64,000 nt of DNA from Flaveria trinervia (lineage: Eukaryota > Streptophyta > Magnoliopsida > Asterales > Asteraceae): NCBI GenBank assembly GCA_025506515.1, contig JACCIX010001566.1:124001-188000 (forward strand), written 5' to 3'. A program made the position numbers and the translations under genes. The notes under the pieces were generated by a model. That model saw only the letters and a program-made list of their open reading frames with translations. It was not told the DNA's origin and ran no database searches. The first letter of the stretch is position 1. Each line of letters begins with the position of its first letter. Positions 48,501 to 58,908 of the stretch are shown one piece after another.

Positions 48501-51500
48501 GGAATTCACGATGACACAAGAGGAAGCTAGGACGGACCCTGATGTGGTGTCAGGTATATTTCTAGTGAACCAAACCTTAGCTTCTGTGTTATTTGATTCG
48601 GGTGCCAGTAAAAGTTTTATTTCTGTTGCTTTCTGTGCTAAGCTGCCTGTTAGTAGTAGACGTGTTGATGTGCCCTTCGATGTAGAAACTACCATAGGTA
48701 AGTCTACAAGGATTTCTGAGATGATAGAGAACTGTGATGTGGAGCTAGAAGGTCATAAGTTTCTTATTAGACCGTTTGTCATGACCTTAGGTGGTTTCGA
48801 TTTGGTTCTTGGGATGGATTGGTTGGCGGACTCCGAGGCGAACATTGTGTGTCGCAAGAAGATGATTTGTTTGACAGCACCTGACGAGAGTTTGGTAACT
48901 GTTTATGGGGATCGTAGTTACGATCCCAAAGGTAATCTCAATGGTGGTAGCGGGAAAGTGTATGAGGCGTGGATCTAGCGCCTACTTGGCTTATGTAAAG
49001 GATATGGATACGCCAACACCACAACTATCTGATGCACCGGTTGTGTGTGACTTTCCGGACGTGTTCCCAGAATACCTACCAAGAGTGCCACCTGACAGAG
49101 AGATCGAGTTCCAAATTGATCTGATACCTGGTGCCTAACCTGTTGCCAAGGCACCGTGTATGTTGGCTCCGAGGGAGATGAAAGAATTGATGGGGCAGTT
49201 GTAAGAGCTACTTGATAAGGGGTTTATTAGACCGAGTAACTCTCCTTGGGGTGCTCCGGTCCTGTTTGTGAATAAGAAAGACGGTAGTATGAGGATGTGC
49301 ATTGACTACCGTGAGTTGAACAAGTTGACGGTGAAGAACAGATACCCCTTACTGAGAATAAATGATTTGTTCGATCACCTTCAAGGTGCCAGTTGGTTTT
49401 CAAGGATAGACCTTCGATCTGGCTATCATCAGTTGAAGGTGAAGGAGCAGCATATCCCTAAAACAGCTTTCCGCATGCGCTATGGTCACTACGAGTTTCT
49501 TGTAATGTCTTTTGGTTTGACCAATGCGCCAGCTGCTTTTATGGATCCGATGAATCGGGTGTGTCGGCCGATGTTGGATAAATCAGTGATTGTGTTTATT
49601 GATGATATCCTGATTTACTCGAAGAGTGAGTTAGAGCATGCCGGTCACATTCGAGAGGTTTTGGAGACGTTGAGGAGGGAGAAGTTGTATGCTAAATTCT
49701 CCAAGTGCGCGTTCTGGTTGCGCGAAGTTCAGTTCTTGGGTCATGTGGTGAATCCTGATGGAATCATGATGGACCCAGCAAAGGTGGAGGTGGTGATGCA
49801 ATGGAAGTCTCCAAAGACGCCATCCGAGATTCGCAGTTTCTTGGGTTTGGCGGGCTACTATAGAAGGTTCATCTAAGACTTTTCCAAGATCGTTTCTCCA
49901 CTGACTAAGTTGACCGGAAAGATGTAAAGTTTGTATGGGGTCAAGCTCAAGAGAATGCGTTCGAAGAATTGAAGACAAGATTGACTCAAGCTCATGTTCT
50001 ATCACTACCCGATGGAAGCGAAGACCTAGTGGTTTATTCTGATGCTTCCTACTCGGGGTTGGGGTACGTATTAATGCAGAGAGGGAAGGTTATAGCCTAT
50101 GCATCCCAACAGTTGAAAGTTCATGAGGTCAACTACCCTACTCATGACTTGGAGCTAGTAGTTGTGGTCTTTGCACTAAAGATTTGGAGGCACTATCTTT
50201 ACCGGACGAAGTGCACCATTTTCACTGACCACAAGAGCTTGAAGTACTTTTTTGAGCAAAAAGATCTGAACATGAGGCAGAGACGGTGGTTGGATCTTAT
50301 AAAGGACTATGATTGCGAGATCCATTACCATCCGGGCAAGGCCAACGTGGTGGCTGATGCCCTTAGTTGGAAAGAGAGGCCCGAGCCGATTTGGGTGAAA
50401 GCATATCAGCTGATCATGACCTCTGACGTGATGAAGCAAGTCAAAGGTTTCAAGATGAGGCACTAAAAGAGGATCATCTTAACTCTGAGAGAAAGAGAGG
50501 TCTGGTCGCAGAATTGGGTGAAAACATGCTTGGTGTTAGAACTCGATTCGGGAGAACGTAGATTCCTCGTTTGGGGATCTACGGGTGAAGATTTTAGATG
50601 AAGCTCAGAAGACTCGATACTACATTCATCCAGGTGCCACAAAGATGTATCAAGACATGAAGAAAGATTATTGGTGGCCGGGTATGAAGCGTGATATGGT
50701 GGAGTATGTGAGTAAGTGTCTTACTTGTCTACAGGTGAAGGTCGACCATCAGAAGCCGTATGGGAAGATCCAACCTTTGGATATACCGGAATGGAAGTGG
50801 GAGCACATCACCATGGATTTAATTACAAAGTTGTCGCGTACTCCGAAAGGGTATGATGCCATATGGGTGATTGTTGAACGTTGAAGAAGAGTGCTCAGTT
50901 CCTACCGATTCGCGAGACATATTCATCTGAGAGGTTGGCGGATCTATTCATCAAGGAAATTGTAACTCGTCATGGTGTGCCGGTGTCTATTGTGTCTGAT
51001 CGTGACACTCGATTTACCTCCAAATTCTGGAAGAAATTCCATGATGCCATGAGGACGAGGTTACATATTAGCACGGCTTATCATCCCTAAACTGATGGTC
51101 AGTCAGAAAGGACCATTCAGACATTGGAAGACATGCTTCGGGCATGTGTGATTGATTTTGGGGAAAGTTGGATGACCACTTACTGTTAGCTGAATTCTCT
51201 TACAACAACAGCTATCATGCCAACATTGGTATGCCACCATATGAGATGCTATACAATAGGAGATGCAGAACACCCGTTTGTTGGGGTGATATTGGTCAGA
51301 AAGAACTAGGGAGCGTCAAGGTAATCGAGGCTACGACTGAGAAGCTTGAGAGGATCAAAGCCTTCATGAAGGCAGCCAAAGATAGATAGAAGTCGTATGC
51401 CGATAAACTACGTAGACCAATGGAGTTCTAGGTGGATGACCGGGTTATGTTGAAGGTCTCACCTTGGAAGGGTATTATCAGATTCAGGAAGCAGGGCAAG

Positions 51501-51860
51501 TTGAGCCCAAGGTATATAGGCCCTTTCCGAATCATTGCTCGAGTAGGAGAGGTGGCCTATAGATTGGAGTTACCAGATGAGTTAAGTGGAATTCACCCGA
51601 CATTCCATGTATCTCATCTAAGGAAGTGCTTGGCAGATGAAGACATGATTGTTCCACTGGAGGATATCGATGTAGACGAAAGGCTCAATTATGTGGAGCA
51701 ACCAGTGACAATCATCGATAGAAAAGAGAAAAGGCTGAGAAATAAAGTGTCTTCTTGTGCGTGTACAGTGAAAGCACAGGAAGGAATCCGAGTCAACGTA
51801 GGAGACTGAGGAAGAAATGAAACAGCATTACCCACGTTTCTTCGAGGAATAACAGGTTTC
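48500..51860 (+). pseudogene. pol of element C: PR, RT, RNase H, integrase, chromodomain
   Basis: Protease LFDSGASKSFIS (about 48592) and GFDLVLGMDWLA. RT: MCIDYRELNKLTVKNRYP, FSRIDLRSGYHQL, FGLTNAPAAFMD, catalytic FIDDILIYSKS (about 49597) and LGLAGYYRRFI. RNase H: YSDASYSGLGYVLM, TDHKSLKYFFEQ, HPGKANVVADALS. Integrase: HPGATKMYQDMKKDY, CLTCLQVKVDHQK, IRETYSSERLAD, SDRDTRFTSKF, DGQSERTIQ. Chromodomain-like end near 51780. Damage: frameshifts near 48950, 49915, 50880 and 51170; TAA 49136, about 49202, 49874 and 51088; TAG about 51388 and 51430. Confidence 0.88.
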
Positions 51861-51890
51861 GGGGACGAATCCTATTTAAGGGGGTGGACT

Positions 51891-53983
51891 TGTAACACTC
51901 GGTTATTTATTTATTTTGAAGCTGACGAATAAAGAAGAAAAGAAATAAAGTCCAAAGCCGAGGGATCAAACTCGCCACGAGAGAAAGTTGGGCATGTGGT
52001 GATATTTGTAGGGAGAGGGCAGCCATAACCCTCTCCCGACACTCACATTTTCAGCAAACAATAGAGGAGAAGAAAGAAAGAAGAGAAAATGGAGAAAAGT
52101 TGGTTCGTGTTGATTAGAGTGAGCAAAATCGTTGAGAAGCGGGTCAAATCGAAGCTCTTCTCGTTGTGGTCGTTTGTGTGAGTTCTACGACTCCTCTTTT
52201 ACACGTTTTTGAATGATTTGGGACTGGAACACATCTGAAAATCGGGCTTTTGAGTGTGTATGCGTTTGACCCATTTTTGTATGTGTGTGTATGTGTATGA
52301 TTCGCTTGAGCCTTGCTTTTGAGCTTGTGTGTGCTTGAGTGGTGTTGTGGTATGCATTCCTAAGGTTTAGATGGTTGATTTGGGCTCAGAATGGGTTTAG
52401 ATGAGCTTGGAGGTCGAAAATGGCAGATTAGGTTCAGGTTGAACTACATTCTGCACCAGCTAGGGCTAGGCGACCGAATGGAGGCCATACGGCCGATTGA
52501 GGTGCGATTGGGGTTCATTCGCACGATTGGGGTCCATTTGCACGACTGAGAGTTTATTCGCACGATTAGGAGCCCAGTCGCATAAATGCTCATCCGCATT
52601 AGTTCCACCCGCATTAGGTCCATTCGCTTGGGACTCATCTGCATGGAGTCCATCCGCACTAGTTTCATTCGCACGAATGGGTGTTCATCCGCATGGGTGT
52701 TCATCCACATTGGTTGATTCGCGTGATGCTCAGTCGCATGGAGGCCATGCGACTGAAGGGTGTCCATACACCCTAATAGGGTTGTTGCACCCGAGGAAAA
52801 GTGTAGTTTAACTTCTGACTTTCGGGGGAAAGTGCAGATGTACGTTTTTGACGTAAAGGTTTCCGTAAGTTCATGTAAGAGACTGTTGAGGCCTTAGAGA
52901 GCATGTTGGGCGTGATGATAATGTTGCATGATTATGCATGTTATGTATGTATAATGTTGCCCTGTATGATGTTGATGCATGTGTATTTTATGTTCCTTAT
53001 TATGATGTATGTTTATCTTTCTTGTGGCTTTACGTGTTATGTTAATGAATGAATGAAAGTAGTATGTAACGTAAAGTGAAAGATAACAAAAGAGGAACAT
53101 GAAGTAAGAATGCATGCATTAATGAATGATGAAGGTAAAGAAAGTCTTGCAAGCACTGTATGTCGAGACACGCCATTAAAAGGTGTTAGCCCTAACGGTG
53201 TGCGGGTTCGCTACCCCAGGAGGATGCACATTGGGATCTTTCTTTGTGATTGACCATATGTATGGAACCATTGTTTCTTGCCTTAGGTACTGTGACCAGA
53301 GGTGCTGGGCACCGTGAATGAAGGTATATTATAGACTTAGGTCCAGTACCATGAGTATGAAGGGCATAGCACATGGCAATGGTATACCTGAACTTTATCT
53401 TAGGTATTGTGGCCAGAGGTGCGGTGCACCGTGAATGAAGGTTTATGATAGGCTTAGGCCTAGTATCACGAGCATGAAGGGTAAAGTTCATGGTGATGAC
53501 GAAAGGAAAAGTTGTAATGATGAATGAACGAATGAAAGAAAGAATGAATTAATGAACGGAAGTTAATGAATGATGGAGATAATAATGATATTATCTATAT
53601 GTACGTATGTTGTATGATCACATGAAAGTAAAGAACGGTGTTAACGAAAGAAAAATATGTTTTATTTTATAAAACTAAAATTCACTCAGCAACGTTGACT
53701 TTGATGTGTTTCCAGTTGGCAGGTAATGTTTGCTGAGAATGGCACGAGGTGGCTACTCAGCTCTTTTGGGATGACATCCATTTATATAATGCTTTTGTGA
53801 TGTAATGCAACAATGTATTTTGTAACTGATTAACGATCTATTATTTTGCAAAAGCTACTATATTGAAATGAAATTTCATTTTTAAATGTTTCCGCTGCGA
53901 TACTTTATGAAATACAAATGTAATTATATGTTTTATGTGCGATGAGGATCCAACTGTAAGCATCCCGGGAACGGGACCTTACA
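51891..53983 (+). repeat. 3' LTR of element C
   Basis: 2,093 bp, close copy of 44809-46882 with small indels in the purine-rich leader. It has the same word array (52500-52760) and 115-bp units (53280-53470). It ends GGGACCTTACA and passes directly into a TA repeat. Confidence 0.9.
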
Positions 53984-54349
53984 TATATATATATATATAT
54001 ATACATATATATAGATACATACATACATACATACATACATATATGTATGTGTATATATATATATGTATATATATATGTATGTATATATATATATGTATGT
54101 ATATATATATGTATATATATATGTATGTATATGTACATATATAGTGTATATATATACATATATATACACACATATATATATGTATATATGTATATATATA
54201 CACTATATATATATATATATGTATGTATGTATATACACTTTATATGTATATATACATATATATATAAATGTGTATATATATAGTATATATCTATATATAT
54301 ACATATATATACATATATGTATATATACACACTATATATATGTGTGTAT

Positions 54350-54396
<47 letters not shown>

Positions 54397-54551
54397 ACAT
54401 ATATGTATGTATATATATATGTATATATATACTATATATATATATATATATTATATATATATATATACATATATGTATATATATGTATATATACATACAT
54501 ATATATATATATAATATATGTGTGTATATTATATATATATACACACTATAT

Positions 54552-54635
<84 letters not shown>
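53984..54635. repeat. (TA)n with terminal (GT)n microsatellite
   Basis: About 650 bp of TA repeats broken by GTAC/CATA steps, ending in some 25 bp of GT before TCACAACTTACAC. Open frames across it are repeat artefacts. Confidence 0.95.
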
Positions 54636-54636
<1 letters not shown>

Positions 54637-55130
54637 CACAACTTACACAACTTATTTCTTTGCAAAAAGCTTCAATCAGGCCGACGAAGATGATTCACCC
54701 GAGGGGGATGAATAGGACATCAGATTAATACTTAAGTTGTTTTAGAGTAGTTTTATGTTTAAGTTCAACAATATATTTAACCTACTTAATAAAGGTTTAT
54801 GTACATGTGAACATTATGTGTTATTTATGAGCACTAGTGTATTTTGTGTTACTAGGAAATGTGAATTGAATTTATGATGGGTTAGTTTGTAAAACTGGAA
54901 AAAAATATAAAAATATATATTTTTTTTAAAAATGAGGATTAGTGGCGACATAGCGATATGTCGCCGCTAATAGTCTTCCGGATTTTTTTAATTAATATAT
55001 TAGGAGCGACAACTGGCACAGCTAATACAACCTTTTGTGGCGACAAGTCGCCGCTAATAGTAATAGCGGCAACAAATGGTATTTTTTGTGGCAACAAATG
55101 TCGCCGCAAATGCTAGAATGCTTTGTAGTG
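54636..55130 (+). mobile_element. 3' end of a CACTA transposon
   Basis: It begins with the end of an acidic reading frame (FFAKSFNQADEDDSPEGDE, stop near 54713). A 3' untranslated part and subterminal repeats follow: GTGGCGACA and its inverse TGTCGCCGC occur several times between 54950 and 55105. The end CTTTGTAGTG is the inverse of CACTACAAAG, the terminal signature of CACTA elements. The 5' terminus is not seen in the window. Confidence 0.82.
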
Positions 55131-56258
55131 TGTTGTTTTTTACCTAAGATACTACGATAAATAGTTTTGTTAATTTTAAGTCTAATAATGATAATATTAT
55201 TAGTATTACTATAATAATAGTTGTTTTTATTAAATTTATTAATAATACTTTAATAGGTGAAAGATAATACTAAAACTTAATTGTATAAATAACATACGCA
55301 TGTTGAGAATTAGTTAGATCATAAACCTTATCATACAAATAGGAACTCAAAACTAATATGTGATTAAGTAGACCTAAGTAAGTTATGATTGATATTTCAA
55401 TAACAATGTCCTAATAGTAATGTGTATATATTAACAAGAAGGAAATAATTATATGTACATCTTTATAGAGTAATATATAATACACATAAAACCTAATTAA
55501 TTCTACCAACCAATGTAATTATACAACTAACACTGATATATTCAATACCATCTATCTTAACTATGATGCTAAACGATCACTTCATCTAAGTTAATCCATA
55601 GAGCTTAACCACTGATAGTATTCTTTTATTGCTAAGGACTAACGTAAGTGTACAATTAAGGTAACATTGATGAATCGCTACACGTAATGACGGGGCTTTA
55701 ACCTCGACATACATATACTTTTAAGAGAACCCAGGTGAGTCTTCGCAACCCTTTTTTATTCATCTTTGGGGTGAAAAGCATACTTGTTTTTATATGATGT
55801 TCAATTATATAAGACTTTCTTTTGCTTTTATGCGCTTGCAACGATTGTCGGTACACACAACCATTAATAATAGATAGAACCGACGGATCGTATGTGTAGT
55901 ACTACTTGGGGTAAAACCTCCACGCACAATGTGTCCTATGTATAGGCGAACACAACACTGAGACATGCAGTGCCGCAGAGCATGTAATGTCACTGGGAAC
56001 TCACCAACTATTTTTAGTTGACACTTTTAGTATGTTTTTCAGGTGCCGGAAATCAAAGTTAGCTTGACTAGTTATACAATTTGAGGAACCTCACGTAGCA
56101 GTGGTATCAAGTTCTAGAAGCCCATAGTACGAAGCATTTAAGAACATAATCGATGTAATAAAGCTTTTATTATTCTCTTTTAAACAATTTTGTTCTTGAT
56201 ATTCAATCTAGTCACACACCCGTTGCTTCCGCTGTGTGCTGAAAGTGGGGGTGTGACA
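55131..56258 (+). mobile_element. Solo LTR or LTR remnant
   Basis: It ends GGGGGTGTGACA at 56258. It shows CTCACCAACTATTTTTAGTTGAC and TTTTTCAGG as in the element A LTRs, and a donor-like CCCAG|GTGAGT near 55735. The start TGTTGTTTTTT directly after the CACTA terminus is tentative. Possible 5-bp flanks TAGTG and TTGTG differ at one base. There is no internal coding sequence. Confidence 0.6.
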
Positions 56259-56725
56259 TTGTGAGATGGTTTACGTTTCGACGATTATCTATGTTTTGAT
56301 GTAAATTTTGTTCAGAATGAACCTAAATATTTATAAAGCGTTTATGTGTTTATTTTTATGTACATTTTAAGTTGTTTTATATTTCAATGTAAATTTTCTT
56401 TGAATATGAGTCGGGTTAAATATTAAACTTCTCGTAACAAACTATGTATATCTATAGAGAAGATAAGCATAAAATAATACAACTAGATAATACAAATAAT
56501 ATAGCTATTCTAAAAACTTGTACGTTTATCATTTTGTTTTTTAGAGCCGAAATGAAAACGTTGGGTTTATGATTTAAAAAAATGGCGGAGTTTAAGTTAG
56601 GTAGTAAGCACAAAAAGATGCAAAGAAGTGACACGTATCAAACCTCAAAATGAAGTGCATGCACTAGTCGTTCTCCACGTGTGATCGAATGAAATCTCTG
56701 GCTCGGCGGCAAATTAAATAATGAA

Positions 56726-56759
<34 letters not shown>

Positions 56760-56761
56760 TA

Positions 56762-56792
<31 letters not shown>

Positions 56793-56840
56793 CCTATCTC
56801 AATCGTCTTCTTTGTTTTAGTTTTAAAAAATTTATGTCCG
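56259..56840 (+). promoter_or_regulatory. Upstream region of the seed maturation gene
   Basis: It contains the RY element TGCATGCA (56656-56663), the G-box/ABRE CCACGTGTG (56675-56683) and an ACACGT word near 56630, the combination bound by ABI3-type B3 and ABI5-type bZIP factors in seed genes. About 70 bp of TA repeats (56726-56792) lie between these sites and the start codon. Role inferred from motifs and from the gene downstream. Confidence 0.6.
56726..56792. repeat. (TA)n microsatellite in the LEA promoter
   Basis: About 67 bp of TA with two phase breaks, directly upstream of the likely transcription start. It may supply the TATA function. Confidence 0.92.
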
Positions 56841-57852
56841 ATGGAGGAACTGAAAATGAGTGAGGGACAAGCACAACGACGTCAAGCTGAAGCTGGAGAG
56901 CTGCAGGAGCCTATCAAATATAGCGACGTCTTCCAAGTGTCAGGAGAGTTGGGCGACAAAGCCATCACCCCACAAGATGCCGCCTCCTTGCAAGCCGCCG
57001 AGAACATGGCTCTTGGTCACACCCAGAAAGGAGGACCCGCTGCCCTCATGCAGTCTGCTGCTTCCGTCAATCAAAACCAGCGCCGCCTTCAAGACGTCAC
57101 TACGGCCACCGGAGAGCAGACTGCCACCGTCTCCGACGCCGAGGTCACTGGTCATCACATTATAACCGAATCAGTTGGCGGCCAGGCATCAGATCAATCA
57201 AATATATATTATTACATAATTACATGCATATGATATCATATCTATCAACTCTAGCTAGCTAGCTTAATTAATATATATATGTGCATGCATGCAGGTGGTG
57301 GGACAGTATGTGGTAAGAGGCCATGAGCCGACGACGTCAACAGGTGATAATTTGGTTACAATCGGAGAAGCACTGGAGGCTGCAGCCATATCTGCCGGAG
57401 AGAAAGAGGTGGAAGAGAGTGATGCCGCCGCCATACAAGCCGCAGAAGTGCGTGCAACGGGTCGTATGCAAGTTATGCCAGGTGGCGTCGCAGCAAAGGC
57501 TCAGGGGGCGGCCTCCCAAAATGCAAGGACCATGCGTCATCAGGACAAAACAAAGCTTAAGCTTGGAGATGTCTTGGCGGTACGTACGTAATCCTACTTT
57601 TTTTATTCAAATTAGGCCTTAATTGTGTATGAAATGATATTAATAACAATAATAGTTAAAAAATTCTAATGAATAGCATAATGGCCGCAGGATGCGAGTA
57701 CATTGTTGCCGAAAGACAAAGTTGTAACAAGGGAGGATGCGGAGGGGGTGATAGGGGCTGAGATCAGGAACCAACCCCAACTGGCTACATACCCAGGTGG
57801 AGTGGCTGCGTCCATGGCTGCAGCCGCACGTCTCAACCAGAGCAACAACTAA
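56841..57852 (+). CDS. Seed maturation protein, LEA D-34 (SMP family)
   Basis: Late embryogenesis abundant protein of the SMP (PF04927) family, like Arabidopsis RAB28 and ECP31: hydrophilic, made in maturing seeds and thought to protect cell contents during drying. Exons 56841-57185, 57295-57579 and 57691-57852 are all in phase 0 and give 263 codons with no damage. Three SMP repeats are visible: IKYSDVFQVSGELGDKAI with DAASLQAAE and GHTQKGGPAALMQSAA; ITIGEALEAAA-type wording (VTIGEALEAAAIS) with DAAAIQAAEVRATG and PGGVAAKAQGAA; and VVTREDAEGVIGAEIRN with YPGGVAASMAAAARLN. Intron 1 starts with GC (CAG|GCATCA) and ends GCAG; intron 2 is GT-AG. An in-frame ATG at 56856 (MSEGQ) is a likely alternative start, as the family usually begins MS. 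Confidence 0.93.
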
Positions 57853-57893
57853 AATGCAAGCCCATGTTATGTTACTTGGTTATATAGTTGGTG

Positions 57894-57927
<34 letters not shown>

Positions 57928-58390
57928 CTTTACATAGCAAGTGCTTAGGTTGCTATATATATGTGCATATCTGTGTAAAATTGACGTGCTGTTTAGAAAA
58001 TTGCTATTTATATATGCCGTCGTTAGGCAATCACATCAACAGATCGAATTTTAAAAACAAACTAAAAATAAACCCCACGTAAGGCAGCTCATTTGCAGAC
58101 GTTGTTACATTTCGGTTGACATTAACCTGACAAAAACCCTATACAACACAAATAAATTAACACAACATAAATTATTTTATGAGTTTATGAAAAGACTTGA
58201 ATAGAAACTTGAAACTTGAGATTATAAGATGAAAATGGTTATGCAAGTTATTTGACTTACATGTGCATTTCGTAAGATTGAAACATTAGAGGTTAGACTC
58301 ACAGTGATTAGCTTCACGATATAATGTTTTTCACGATATAATGTTGTATCTTACAAAAACGCACATCAAGTTGATATAACTCTCACCTGC
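57853..58390. other. 3' flank with a short microsatellite
   Basis: 3' untranslated region of the seed gene on the left, a TA/TG microsatellite at 57895-57927, then AT-rich sequence with no feature I can support. Confidence 0.5.
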
Positions 58391-58908
58391 AATGGGATTC
58401 CTCGAGCTCTAGTCATGTTGGGATTCCTCGAGTTAATCTATTCGATTAGCTCTAGTCATGTTAGTGATCTCATGTTAGGGTTTTTCACGACCCTAGGTAT
58501 CATTTCCATAATAAGTAATGACAAGCACGCATTCAATAGTTAGGATTCTCTAGTTATTACTCAAAATCCTTTATGTTTCTGTGTCAACCATGAGGTCTAT
58601 ATCCTAACTTTCTCCCATGACAAATCCAATTATCAAAAACATTATTATTTTTAGTCCATAACAATCATATGAATCCTAATCAGCGTCTATCAATTTGGTT
58701 CTTTCCAAATCTCCCTATTTATCAACGTAATCTATGATGATGCATTATTTGAAGGTTTTAGAATCATATACAACTGTCGTATACTGTCAATTGGAAAGAA
58801 AAAAAAACAATATCAATTAAATGGAGAGATGTGATAGACCACTAATCTTACCGATCCCAGTTGTATTCTTCAATCAAGAATATTTTGTAATATTCTTTCT
58901 TTTCAACA
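58390..58908 (-). repeat. 3' LTR of the copia element (far border approximate)
   Basis: The LTR start TGTTGAAAAG on the minus strand lies at 58908-58899, next to the purine-rich TTGAGGGGGCA (58909-58919). The other end cannot be fixed without the second LTR, which lies outside the window. A local duplication of GGATTCCTCGAG and CTCTAGTCATGTT occurs at about 58395-58465. Confidence 0.6.

Larger units (their letters stand above)
44809..53983 (+). mobile_element. Element C: full-length Tekay-type gypsy retrotransposon
   Basis: 9,175 bp with LTRs 44809-46882 and 51891-53983, PBS at 46886, the internal order gag, PR, RT, RNase H, integrase, chromodomain, and TTTAAGGGGGTGGACT before the 3' LTR. 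The 5' flank is not target DNA but the 3' end of another copy's internal region (43517-44808), and the 3' flank is a TA microsatellite, so no target duplication can be defined. This is the int-LTR-int-LTR layout expected after unequal recombination. Coding is broken by many stops and shifts. It is the same family as element D. Confidence 0.9.

Noticed and set aside
53905..54715. Long Tyr-Ile frames over the second TA array
   Set aside because: Same artefact of dinucleotide repeats. Only the last residues (QADEDDSPEGDE) after 54640 are kept as a CACTA remnant.
55805..55993. Minus-strand frame of 62 codons in the LTR remnant
   Set aside because: Non-coding LTR sequence with no conserved counterpart in the other LTRs.
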